The translations under genes and the position numbers were made by a program. The notes below the pieces were generated by a model. The model was given only the letters and a program-made list of their open reading frames with translations. It did no database searches and was not told the DNA's origin. From positions 15,500,001 to 15,564,000 of the forward strand of contig CM059625.1 of assembly GCA_030435675.1 (NCBI GenBank): DNA of 64,000 nucleotides. The letters run 5' to 3'. Each line of letters begins with the position of its first letter. The stretch's first letter is position 1. Shown one piece after another: positions 37,916 to 48,377 of the stretch. The stretch comes from Steinernema hermaphroditum (lineage: Eukaryota; Nematoda; Chromadorea; Rhabditida; Steinernematidae).

Positions 37916-38453
37916 GCGCTCGCAAACGTTGAAGAAAAAGCACTTTGGTGGCAACATTCCATTAGGCAAAAAACAAGGCAGTTATGAATGTCGAAAAATA
38001 ATGGTTAACTCGGAAGGAAAATAGTGCCAAAAGTGCCGCACGCCGGTCGGGATGAGTAAAGTATATAATGAGTGTTTAAACCTGTAGGCAACGCTAGCTG
38101 TTCATTATTTTATGATGCAAAAAATGAGGCTTCGTTTCCGAAATCGACAATGTGCGTTGTGTGTTTCTAGAGCGTAAAAAAGCAGAAAAAAGTTCAGCAA
38201 GTATTCGAGACAGGTCTTCAAAACCATAGTCGGAGCTCTTAGTGACTGTTTTGGGCATCAGCGCAGAAGTGTAGTAAATTTCAGTCAATACAAGTAAATT
38301 TCTGTGTTCAGTGATAAAACCTTTTTTATCAGTCATAAGTGAGCAGTAGAAGTTATCTTTGCACGCACGTTTACACTCTCTATAACGCTTGCCGTTTGGA
38401 ATTCTAGGTGATAAAAGCAATATAAGTGTACGTATTAGCTTAAGGGTCTTACA

Positions 38454-39302
38454 AATGTTGCTGCCAATGATTTTATCAATACATGAGGGGGTTTTATCTC
38501 TTACAAAAAGGGGGCGTTTAGTCAAAATAGAGAAGTGGGAAGAATATTGTACAAAGTGTTCTTACGTGTAGAGAGGATTTAACAATAACAACGACTAATT
38601 ATTACACTGGGCGGCGGCAGAGACAAAGCCAGTTAATGATGAGTGGGGTGAACAAAATTAAGAGGAATACGAGGAGCAACCATTGAACGATGGGATTATT
38701 AGTTAACTAACGAAGACTGTGAGGTCGGATGGCGAGTCTGCTGATTCGGGCTTCCGCAGGGTCCATCGGGGTGCTATGTCCTCCTGGATGAAATAGCGCT
38801 CTCCGGTCAGGCGCGCGGAAGAAACGTGGGATGGACATTGGTGCATTGTTCGGAGATCTGCTGATCGTCGATGAGAATGTCGGTCTTCCTGGGCTTTTTG
38901 GCGCTGGTCATACTCCGTGTTGACTTCGGTGAGGGTCTGCTTCATCCTGTTCATGTGCGGGGTGAACCGCGAATGAAGGTGAGTTGACATGGTGGTTCTT
39001 CAGGTTGGCGTGATGCCAGGTGATTGGCGGCGTGGGGGGGCACGGCCTTTGGGGAATCGGCTGCGGCTGGGACGGTGGAGCCACGTTGCCTCTTGGGGTC
39101 GATGTCGGCCGGCGATCGGTGGGAGAATGCGCGATCAGCGATGTTTTCGACTTCGCCGATGCACCAATGTTGCTGCCAATGATTTTATTAAATACATCGG
39201 CGGGTGTATCTCCTACAAAAGGCGCCTTTAGTCAAAATAAAAAAGTGGGAAGGATATTTTACAAAGTGGTCTTACGCGTAGAGAGAATTCAACAACAATG
39301 AT
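38454..39302. repeat. Pair of about 138-bp direct repeats flanking about 570 bp
   Basis: Sequence from AATGTTGCTGCCAATGATTTTAT through GTAGAGAG.ATT.AACAA occurs at 38454-38592 and at 39165-39302 with roughly 85 % similarity by eye. The left copy lies at the N-terminal side of a 143-codon minus-strand open frame (38525-38094). The intervening sequence carries a proline-rich minus-strand frame. The arrangement could be a short LTR-like element or a dispersed repeat pair. No polymerase or transposase motif is present. Confidence 0.55.
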
Positions 39303-39355
39303 GAATAAACCCGGCTGCGCGCGAATTCGCGCCCTCCAGGTACTAAAAGCCAATT

Positions 39356-40025
39356 AGCCTGTAGCCCTGCGGGCGGCAAGATTGGCGCTCATGGATAGGG
39401 CTGAAGTTGGGGCCAAAAAACTGTAGCCCGGCGGGCGGCGAGAAACCATAGCCCTGCGGGCGGCGAGAAACCATAGCCCTGCGGGCGGCAAGATTAGCGC
39501 TCATGCAAAAAGCTGAAGTTGGGGCCTAAAACTGTAGCCCTGCGGGCGGCGAGAAACCATAGCCCTGCGGGCGGCAAGACACCATAGCCCTGCGGGCGGC
39601 AAGATTAGCACTCATGCAAAAAGCTGAAGTTGGGGCCTAAAACTGTAGCCCTGCGGGCGGCGAGAAACCATAGCCCTGCGGGCGGCGAGAAACCATAGCC
39701 CTGCGGGCGGCAAGACACCATAGCCCTGCGGGCGGCAAGATTAGCGCTCATGCAAAAAGCTGAAGTTGGGGCCTAAAACTGTAGCCCTGCGGGCGGCGAG
39801 AAACCATAGCCCTGCGGGCGGCGAGAAACTATAGCCCTGCGGGCGGCAAGACACCATAGCCCTGCGGGCGGCAAGATTAGCGCTCATGCAAAAAGCTGAA
39901 GTTGGGGCCTAAAACTGTAGCCCTGCGGGCGGCGAGAAACCATAGCCCTGCGAGCGGCAAGACACCAATAGCCCTGCGGGCGGCAAGATTGGCGCTCATG
40001 TAAATGGCTAAAGTGGGCGAAAAAA
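39356..40025. repeat. GC-rich two-level minisatellite
   Basis: About 18 copies of a core TAGCCCTGCGGGCGGC are arranged in six larger units. In each unit one to four short cores (spacer RAGAMACCA, about 25 bp period) end in a long spacer of about 60 bp beginning AAGATTRGCGCTCATG and containing GCTGAAGTTGGGGCC. Short-core counts per unit read 1, 3, 3, 4, 4, 3. The core holds the self-complementary GCCC-TGC-GGGC. Confidence 0.9.
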
Positions 40026-40124
40026 CTGTAAAGTTTCAGGAAACTCGAACCGAAAACACTGCTGGTTACAAAATAGGCAAAAAATCACTCAAAAACAGCA
40101 AAAAAAAACTCAAAGCCTAGCAGC

Positions 40125-40250
40125 ACCAGAGAGATAGTGGAAGTAGAGCACTACCATCTCAACTGTCTGTGTGGCTCACTGCGAACGTTCTCTGTTTGTA
40201 AGCGGGCGGTGTCGGGTTCGGTTCCCCTCGGGGTCCTTATTTTGTGTGGG
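40125..40250 (+). repeat. Possible tRNA-derived (SINE-like) sequence
   Basis: GGTTCGGTTCC at 40215-40225 nearly matches the pol III B box, and AGATAGTGGAAGTAGAGCACTA about 75 bases upstream loosely resembles a D-arm/A-box segment. No full cloverleaf can be drawn, so this is at best a degenerate tRNA-like repeat. Confidence 0.25.
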
Positions 40251-40695
40251 TGTTTCCGCCGTGCGCACGGAAAAAACACACGCACACACAGACCAACGGA
40301 CCCGTCGGTTCTCCATTTATATATAGGGGATAATTATTACACAAAAATTTTTTAAAGCTCTTTTAAACTACAGACGTGAACTGGCGATTTCTTGAAAGAC
40401 TCCATAAGAAGATTTCTGTTCTGCATACAGAGTAGAACTGTTGACTGAAAGAATTTAAAATGCAGACTGAGATTAGCTTAGCTCAGTACTTTTTACCAAA
40501 GGATCATGCTAGCACAGACCTTTCATGATTTCTTTTCCCTAATCTGATATTTTGTAGCTTCTCCGCGCTCTCCGAATGCAGATCAATATGTAGAGTTGCA
40601 TTTATTACCAAACACATTGCGAATTATTATGAACGGGGCAAGACAGAGACGTTTTCGTAAAATAAATTAACTATTTACAGAATATTGAACACATG

Positions 40696-41233
40696 TCAGC
40701 AGTGATGAGGCAAGGACGGGTATCCTGACTGAGGCGGTTGGAGAAGGTCATAGTTTGCTGTCTGGAAGGGATGGAAGTATGGAAACGGCGGTGCGTACTC
40801 CGTCCATGTTTGAGGAAGCGACGTGGCGACCGGAACCACAGGTTGTTGGAACGGTGAAGTGGAAGTCGATTCACTGAATTTACATACGATTAGTGGCTGA
40901 AAGGACAGAAAGTACTTGCCTCGAATGACCGGAACTATCGGGAGAAATGGATACATTCTTTCGCTTGCACTTGGTGCGCCGATTTTGAAACCACACTTTG
41001 ACTTGAGTGTCCGTTAGGCTTAGAGTATTCGCAAGCTTGCTTCTTTCATCTCCCACCAAGTACGGATTCTTCTCGAACTCCGCCTCGAGGCGACGGAGTT
41101 GTTCAGGAGTGAACGTCGTTCTCGGTCGCTTAGGACGGTCAAGATCCAGTGCTTTTGGAAACACAAGTTCTTTTATTTCACCGTTCGTTCCTTTGACTCT
41201 CATCACCTGACAGTATTCGGGAAGATGTGACAT
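40696..41233 (-). CDS. ceh-5: VAX-class homeobox transcription factor (CEH-5-like)
   Basis: Two exons, 41233-40920 and 40873-40696, give 163 aa. The homeodomain (about 34-93) contains RPRTTFTPEQLRRLEAEFEK and WFQNRRTKCKR with the DNA-contact residues of helix 3 intact (QVKVWFQNRR). The segment directly ahead, GEIKELVFPKALDLDRPKR, matches the conserved pre-homeodomain block of vertebrate VAX proteins, which points to the nematode VAX orthologue CEH-5, a nuclear regulator. The C-terminus is Pro/Tyr-rich (APPFPYFHPF). Phase closure requires a GC donor (GAG|GCAAGT). A TTTTTCAG acceptor eight bases ahead of the ATG suggests trans-splicing or an upstream noncoding exon. VAX versus EMX/NOT class is inferred from the pre-homeodomain block. 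Confidence 0.85.
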
Positions 41234-42668
41234 TGGAAGAGTCTGAAAAATAACGAATGCAACGCAGAAAATTAACCGTGTCACATCTAAAAGTTGAAGG
41301 GCGCGTCCTTTAGAGTGCAGCCGTGTCAATTGTCAAGTCAAAGGATCGCGGAAGTGGAATACTTAAGAGTTTTTCATTGTCTTTTCAAAAGGCGAATTTC
41401 CATACAATTTGATGAGTATGGCATTTCTGATGAACTCGAGTAACAGTGATCTCAGAGGCTTAGATTACATCCACCAAAACGGACCTTATTACGTATGCAC
41501 GCCGAATACTATTTTAACCGGATTTGTAAAAGACGTGATAGTAATTTTAGGCAATCGAATAATGGCAAAACATCGCAACATAACTTGCAGTTGCTGTCTA
41601 TGAAACAGCTATTACCACAGAACAGCAATGCATACTTCTGCAAAAGCGTAAGAAAGCGATGAATAGATGCCGATACAGACATCGGTGCAACGGCAGACCT
41701 TCGGTGCCTCCCGAAGACAGATTTAATGAATGAAGACCGCCTCGAGTGACCATAACCACTTCCGCTACCGCCCCCACACACATGACAAGGCCCGCAAGAG
41801 CGCGCGCCGACGCTTGACCCCGTCGCAGCCGCCAGCGAAGCACTATCGCTGTTTCTATGCAACATTGAAAACACAATAGAAAACATCGTCCGGTGAAGTG
41901 TCCGAACATACGGTGGCTGAACGCGAGAGACGAGCACCGATGATGGAGTGCATAATTGGAATGCGCACTTGAGGATTGCTGCTCATCCGCTCTTCTCGTT
42001 GTCGACGATTGCCGTGATCGAAGGGCCGCCGAGAGGGCACGGGAAGGGGAGTTTCCTGTCGCGCGAGAGGAACGGTAATTAGGCGCTTTGTTTGCAAACG
42101 CAATTAAAAAAGGTGTCGCCGTAATTGGCGCGAACGGGCGCACCTTTGATTGGAGGGTAATAGCGCCGAACATGAGATTCCTGAGGTCACTGGCGGTCAG
42201 GCGGGGTCACAAACGGTGGCAAAACGGTTTGATATCTCTCCTTTGTTAAGCGAAAAAACAAATGTGGAAACGGCTTGGATATGTTGTTGACACATTTGAC
42301 ATGTTTAGTGCAGTTGTCATTTAAAGACAATTTGTTGTTTATCTTTGAAAACTGATACCCTACGTCCACTTATCGGTCTAGGACTAAAAATCATCATCTA
42401 AGTGTATAGTTTGCGAGAAAAGCGAACAAAAAAGATCCAATCTTATCCACTTCGCGACACCGTTCACTACAACAACTTTTACGTTTAATCACCGTCCGGC
42501 ATATCGAGAGTTCACCAGAATATTCAATTTGCTCAGTTCCTGGCAGCTGCTTCCCGGTTTCAATACATAATTACATGAAGCGGTTTCCAGCCGTCCTTCT
42601 ACAGATGGTCGAGGGTATTTCACCTGCTTACAAAGTGCAAGCCGTTCAGGATCAGAAAGCCATCTTAT
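41234..42668. other. Upstream region of the homeobox gene
   Basis: No protein gene is supported, although GC-rich parts leave long accidental frames at 41500-42170. It holds a cluster of transcription-factor-like sites listed separately. Confidence 0.5.
42076..42150. promoter_or_regulatory. Candidate enhancer: homeodomain, forkhead and TCF-type sites
   Basis: Within 75 bases occur TAATTA (42076), TGTTTGC (forkhead-like, 42089), CAATTA (42101), TAATTG (42122) and CCTTTGAT (TCF/LEF-like, 42143). It lies about 0.85 kb upstream of the homeobox start. Sites are short and function is inferred only from clustering. Confidence 0.3.
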
Positions 42669-43153
42669 TTATTGACATCCTAATGGTACAAAATGTCTTT
42701 TTTGTCGATTAATATATGAGTTTCCGCTTCCTTGATAATATCTACCTCCACTGCTGCTGCCAGATGCTACAGGCTGATTGTTGTAGTTGTAGTTATAGTT
42801 GTTGTTGTTGTTGTAGTTGTAGTTATAGCCATTATATCCGTCTGCAAATATTAGTCAAAGTTTTAGGAATGTGTGTGGAATTTTGTGTAGCATTATAGGA
42901 CTTCAAGATACGGATTTATGCGGGACAACCTACTTCGTCTACAAGGGCTGTAATACTGCTGGTAATACGGTCGATTATACATGTAGTAGCTCGAGTACGG
43001 TAACTGTCCCTTGCTGACATAATACTCGCCGGCGATTTCCTGATTTCCGCTGCCGAGATATGGCGCATATCCGGTTATTCCTTTCATCTCAGCGATTCCT
43101 CCGGCAGCATAGACAAGTGGAAGTATGACGATGGAAAGCACAGCAAATTTCAT
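42669..43153 (-). CDS. Tyr/Asn-rich secreted protein, paralogue A
   Basis: Two exons, 43153-42934 and 42841-42669, give 130 aa. MKFAVLSIVILPLVYA is a signal peptide. The mature part starts AGGIAEMKGITGYAPYLG and contains YMYNRPYYQQYYSPC, then a low-complexity Asn/Tyr tract coded by AAC/TAC repeats (NYNYNNNNNYNYNY) and ends NRQKRHFVPLGCQ. It is clearly homologous to the gene at 45472 (shared APYLG.GNQE.AGE, YMYNRPYYQQY, NRQK and intron position), in opposite orientation. Tyr-rich secreted proteins of this kind often serve in cuticle or pharyngeal lining, which is inference. In-frame upstream ATGs (43198) give no better signal sequence. Confidence 0.75.
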
Positions 43154-43375
43154 AAAGTAAACACAACCGATAAAACCGTTTGACGGCTGTCGACTCATTG
43201 TGGATGTTGAAGAGGCCAAAGAAAACGGCTATTTGAGGAGCGGATGTTCGGCGGCATGCCCGCAGGCAACAGACCGTCCTCTTCCACTCCACTCACTTCT
43301 GTGCTCAAAGCAACGCCCGCGCAGTGACGCAAGCGGAGATGCTGCATGAGGAGCGAAAACTGCTTTTCCTGTCGT
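43154..43375. repeat. Left arm of an inverted duplication, 5' flank of paralogue A
   Basis: Read on the minus strand, GGAAAAGCAGTTTTC (43369-43355) and the following CTCCTCA, CATCTCCGCTT, GTGAGTGGAGTGGAAG and GTCT.TTGCCTG blocks occur in the same order on the plus strand at 45286-45400, ahead of paralogue B. The duplication therefore included promoter sequence. Confidence 0.75.
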
Positions 43376-43582
43376 TAACCAGTAATCGCTCATAAATCTG
43401 AGCGCACAATAAAAAGTGAGATTCAATGAGAGAAGTTGACTCATTGCTTTGCTGTGCAGCGTTCGCCGAAGAGCACCATGGAACAGAAGCGGTTAGCTGA
43501 ACTAGTGGCTGTTCGCCCCCCGGTTATAGGTCGGACAGTGGTCAACGCAACTAGTTTCTGATTTATTCGCTAACAAGATACA

Positions 43583-44782
43583 TTATGTCCTGTCACTGTC
43601 ACTTGCGGGCGAAGTGAACAGCTCTTCATACGTGTTGAGATCATCTCGATTCCTAGAAGAAGACCCATATTCTTGCAGTGAATGCGTAAGCTTACCTCGC
43701 GAATAAAATACAGTTCTTGCCGTCTTCTAACACACTCCCTTTACACGGTGGAACATAAATGCACATATCGGTCAAGAGTCCATCCGGTTTGCCGGTGATC
43801 AACTTAAACGATCCAAAATCAGACATCTTCTCTATATCTTCATGTTTTTGGACAAGATCGTCTTCTGACATAATTGTGATAGATTTGCTTGGACATGCCG
43901 CCATCACAGCCTGCAGAGCTTGCTCGATCTCGGACAGAAATAAGTCGCTTAGCGATGAAAATTTCAGTCGATGCGTGGGTTTACCCACTGGCAGCATAAG
44001 CCTTTGGAATCTATCTATGACATTGCCTGTTACAGGCCGAAGTTCGTTTAAGAAGAAGTTGTCAGAGGAGCCCGAGGGTGGTGATGAGAAGTAGCAGTCG
44101 AAGACGATAGACGTGTTTCCATGAAGAATAGCTGATTTGTTGAATGCGATGACTACAAGTCGTGAGCAGTTGCCTCTGCAATAACGATTTGTACTTCTGC
44201 TCTTATTGGCTGTCATTTGAGTTAAAACTGCGAGAAATGGCAGAAAACTTGCCACTTTTTCAACGACGTTTTCCGACTAAACGCGGTTCAGAAACTTACG
44301 GAATGCTCGATATAGTTGAAGTGCCATCAAAAATCGTTTGATATGACGTCACTGATCCATTGGTGGTGAAGACTTCGCTGTTTATATCACTAAAGTATAG
44401 TCGCTTTAAGATTAAGCTGGTCAATAGCATACCATGAGTCATCGCTGTTGTTGTTGATCTCAGCGGCAACACAAATCATATTTTCAAAACATAGAGTCCA
44501 CTTCTGATTCAACGTGATCCTCTTATCTGCTTGGGCCGTGTCGCTGAATTTTCCAGGCGTAACATGAAGCACCGCATCAATAAGCTTCCTGTCCCTCTCG
44601 TCCGGGGGGATTCCGCCCAGATCTCGAAGTACTTCTTTCAACAGTCGTTCTTTAGCGTCGATTTCTTGCTTCAACTTAGCAACATCACTTTGTAGATGCG
44701 GAATAGTGCCGCGTAGTTCTCGGGCCATCTGTTTCTGGTTTGCTGTCGATTCATATTCGGACGTGGAATTGTATGTGAACAT
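43583..44782 (-). CDS. 329-aa protein of unknown function
   Basis: Four exons (44782-44433, 44389-44300, 44175-43696, 43652-43583) close in phase; two introns are only 43 nt. The N-terminal part holds a coiled coil (MARELRGTIPHLQSDVAKLKQEIDAKERLLKEVLRDL is one continuous heptad-like stretch, about 19-56). The rest mixes cysteine-containing strands (WTLCFENMICVAAEI, NCSRLVVIAF, VFDCYF, YVPPCKGSV) and ends acidic-polar (FTSPASDSDRT). No signal peptide is apparent at the assigned ATG. It lies between the two arms of the inverted duplication. I do not recognise the family. Confidence 0.65.
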
Positions 44783-45279
44783 TCGGGCAATGAATTACGT
44801 CACTGTAATCATTTGGAAACACTGAGTTAAACACCATAATGCGGGAGGAAGGCAATGCATTGCAGCACGTGCTGGTCACACTTTAAGCAATCGAATAAAG
44901 CTCACAATTCAAGAGTTCTAAGTTCTCTGCAATGTAAAGCAAGCATAACATCGACCGGCTTTATCTACACATGTGCTTTTGTATCATTTGCTGTTTTTGA
45001 ATTTTCCGCCAAGCACATAGCTATTCGTTGCAAGACCTTGCGTAAATCCCGTATACAGACGCACTTGCACTTGCATGCAGTATTAGAGCAGAGTATGTTA
45101 GAAAAGACTTGATATATCAAATTTAATGATGATGTTTCACTTAGGAGTGAAACGGTTTCTCATTGGACAGAATTTGGCGAATGCAATGCGAACAACCTAA
45201 CCTAACCTGTTGAACTGACTTAGCACTGCGATGGTTGTGACACTTTACTGTACAACAAAAGTTGATTACCTCGTTGTCG

Positions 45280-45471
45280 GCGACGGGAAAAGCAGTTTTC
45301 ACTCCTCATTCTCCATCTCCGCTTACGTCACCACGCAGGCGTTCCCTCGAGCACCGGCGCACAAAAGTGAGTGGAGTGGAAGTGGATGGTCTATTGCCTG
45401 AGGGCGCATCGTTGAGCGTTGCCTCCTCAAATAGTAGGTTCCTCTCGCAGAAACACTCATCCTCCGCCACA
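45280..45471. repeat. Right arm of the inverted duplication, 5' flank of paralogue B
   Basis: Counterpart of 43154-43375 in inverted orientation, with GGAAAAGCAGTTTTC at 45286-45300 and shared blocks up to the start codon region. Confidence 0.75.
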
Positions 45472-45932
45472 ATGGGTCGCTTCATCCTGCTCTGTAATAT
45501 TCTCATAAACCTCCACTTTGCTCACCGAAAACCTTTAGGCGTTGTTTCAATCGTCGTTCCTTCGACATACGCTATTGGTGGACTTGCCGAATTGAAGGCT
45601 ATCACTGGAGATGCGCCATATCTCGGTATTGGAAACCAGGAGACCGCTGGCGAGGTGTACTACAGTCGATCAGGAGGAATGATGCCCTATGCGAACTACA
45701 TGTACAATCGGCCCTACTATCAACAGTACAATAGTCCATGTAAGTGATGTCGCGAGTGTCTCAACCTTTCTTTTGAAGTGTTTACGTTTTTATGTTTTCC
45801 TCAACTTCTTCTCTTGCAGACGGAATTGCCGGCAACACAGCACTCAACAGTCCTCCAATGGGTGTGCCCGGACCCGGCGTAGGACGCTTTTATCAAGGAA
45901 TTGGGAACTCTTTCATCAATCGTCAGAAGTAA
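45472..45932 (+). CDS. Tyr-rich secreted protein, paralogue B
   Basis: Three exons, 45472-45493, 45539-45739 and 45820-45932, give 111 aa. Splicing out a 45-nt intron creates the signal peptide MGRFILLCVVSIVVPSTYA. The mature part IGGLAELKAITGDAPYLGIG...YMYNRPYYQQYNSPYG aligns with paralogue A, including an intron at the same place after the YNSP motif. It ends GNSFINRQK. The Asn/Tyr homopolymer of paralogue A is replaced by a Pro/Gly segment (PPMGVPGPGVGRFYQG). Function is inferred only as extracellular structural. Confidence 0.75.
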
Positions 45933-46637
45933 TTGAATTCTATCTAGTATGTATAGGCTGTATATAAATGCACCTGCTTTGACAGTCGACTTCATTAAAC
46001 ATTACAAGACTCGCTAACAGGTCTTATTGCTTGTGTATGAAAAATGATCGACCATTTCAATGCTTATCTAGTAGCCCTTGCGACGAATATTTCAAGAAAG
46101 TATATATAAATTGTATGTCCGGCCAGTGAGTACAGCTGTGAAACTGAATAACTTGCTAAGTTTGTGATAAAGAGATATTACAATACAATTTTCGACCTCC
46201 CGGTGGGAGCCGAAGGGCTTCCCCATGATCGTAGCGTTTTAGGTTGTACAGAGCTAAGTATGTCCTACTTGTTTCTATAACAAGACTGCTCAAGCTTGGG
46301 ATAAAGATATATCACATAGATGAAGTCGTAAACGTGGGGCCTCGATAAGTCCGAATTTCCGCTTTATCTGAGCAGGACAGTTCCGTAGGTCTCCTTGTAA
46401 GTCACAAAGTTCGGTTTCTTTTCATAATTTCCTACTTTACTACTATATAACTTATGTATAACATGTATGCGAATGGGAAAAAGAGAGGAGGAACTGATGA
46501 TACGCTCTGGAATTCCATGGTTCTATGTCACCTCGTTCAATTGAACCAACCTCATACAAGCAAAATGCATCGATTTATTGAATATTAACATGTATATTGC
46601 AGAAATGTACAGAAACAGTATATTTCGAGATGCCTGC
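45933..46637. other. Convergent intergenic region
   Basis: 3' flanks of paralogue B (+) and the ShK-repeat gene (-). No other gene found. Confidence 0.5.
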
Positions 46638-48377
46638 TCATCTGATCTTCTTGAGTCCCAATATATCTTTGAGATCGTAGTCCCGTTCAGTGTCAGAGGA
46701 CTTAGACGACTTCATCTTCTTCTCAGCATACGGCATTCTGCCGAAGGGACTTCCAAGAGGCGCGCCGTACGGACCGGCTGAAACGAAAGTTCCTTTGTGC
46801 TGGTGTAACGGGAAAGCCAGTGCACTACCTAATCCACCATCGCAAAGACCGCATGAACCTCGGCAATAGCTAAGCATAAACTGTGGCGAGCGCTGACACA
46901 TGCCATCGGCCGCCCACTGCGGGCAGCCTTGGATGTGTGAGTCACGGCAGAAAAGCGGGATTTCGTATCCACTTTGGTACCCACCTGAACCGTACGGACC
47001 GTAACCATCAATGCCGTAGCCACTTCCATATCCTAGCCCAGATCCATAAATTGTGCTACCGTAACCCGAGCCTAATCCGGAGAGGCCGCTTCCGTAGCCA
47101 CCAAGTCCAGAACCGTACGGACTGCTACCGTATCCAAGAGATGATCCATACAGACCACTGCCATATCCGCTGAGCCCAGATCCGTAGATGCCACTTCCGT
47201 ATCCGAGATTCGATCCGTACAGGCTACTACCGTATCCGCTTCCTAGGCTTGAGCCATAAAGGCCACTGCCGTATCCACTCAGTCCTGATCCGTATAGGCT
47301 GCTTCCATAGCCGAGACTTGACCCATAGAGGCCGCTGCCGTACCCACTCTGCCCTGATCCATATAGGCCGCTTCCATAGCCGAGGCTTGAGCCATAGAGA
47401 CCGCTGCCATATCCACTTAGTCCTGATCCGTATAGACCGCTTCCATAGCCAAGGCTTGACCCATAGAGTCCACTGCCGTATCCGCTCAGCCCTGATCCGT
47501 AAACTCCACTGCCATATGTCAATCCGTCAACGCCGTAGCTTGATCCAAGACCATATCCACTTCCGTACGTCGACCCTCCGTAAAGTCCACTTCCATAGGT
47601 ACTTCCACCATATCCTGCAGGATCGATGTATGTCTCTTCGACAGTCACAGCAGGACCGCCATATCCACCGCCATAACCGCTTCCGTAGCATCCAGTTCCG
47701 CACGACTGTGGACATGTGCGGTACATGAAGCTCGGACTAGATTGGCACTTTCCGTCCTTAGCCCACATTGAGCATTGTGAGGAGCGATCGCGGCACATCA
47801 TCCCACCGATACCGTATCCACTGCTAAATTGCAATTAATGATTTGCGAAAGGCCGGTAGTAAACACACCCTAATCCTCCCAAATAGGACGAGTATGAGTA
47901 GCCGGGTTGCATGTAGCTGTTCAATCCGCCGTAAGGCCCTTCATATCCACTCATTCCGTAGGAGCCATATCCATCCGTAAACGGATAAGAAGAGAAACCG
48001 AAGCCGCTTCCATACATCGTCCCGCCTCCATATCCACCAAGACCTCCGTATCCGAGGCCACCGTACCCAAAACCAGCATTTGAACCATATCCAAGGCCAG
48101 ATCCGCCGCCTCCTAAATTGGTCAAATTGGCTAAATTGGTATATTGTAATAGGAACCTACCGTAGTTATAGCCTCCTCCAAGACCGTACGGCCCACCGCT
48201 ATAGTATCCATCGAAAAGATTGTTCACCGAATACAAGCTATTCCCGTAGAATGGACGTCCATTCAAAGGATGGTTTACAGGTATAATCGGACTGAGCTGC
48301 GCCAAAGTCGACGAAGTCAGAAGCGACAAAGCGACTAAACAACGCCAACAATGAGATTCGATCAAAACACGAGTCAC
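46638..48377 (-). CDS. Secreted Gly/Tyr-repeat protein with two ShK domains
   Basis: Three exons (48377-48161, 48112-47869, 47823-46638) close to 548 aa. A hydrophobic start with [14 protein letters not shown] is a probable signal sequence. A Gly/Tyr-rich part is followed by ShK domain 1 (164-199, CRDRSSQC...CGTGC, six cysteines). Then come about 230 residues of repeats built on [20 protein letters not shown], ShK domain 2 (about 447-481, CRDSHIQGC...CGLC) and a basic tail ([12 protein letters not shown]). ShK domains are common in nematode secreted proteins; Gly/Tyr repeats can be cross-linked through Tyr, so a cuticle or extracellular-matrix role is inferred. The internal repeat is nearly perfect at DNA level over 47100-47520, so copy number may vary. 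Confidence 0.85.

Noticed and set aside
41509..42173. Long minus-strand frames (up to 191 codons) upstream of the homeobox gene
   Set aside because: Three overlapping frames are open at once in a GC-rich stretch, with Arg/Ser/Cys-rich translations and no splice or domain pattern; typical of stop-poor GC-rich DNA.
47249..47728. 159-codon plus-strand frame rich in His/Arg
   Set aside because: It is the antisense shadow of the Gly/Tyr repeat of the ShK gene.
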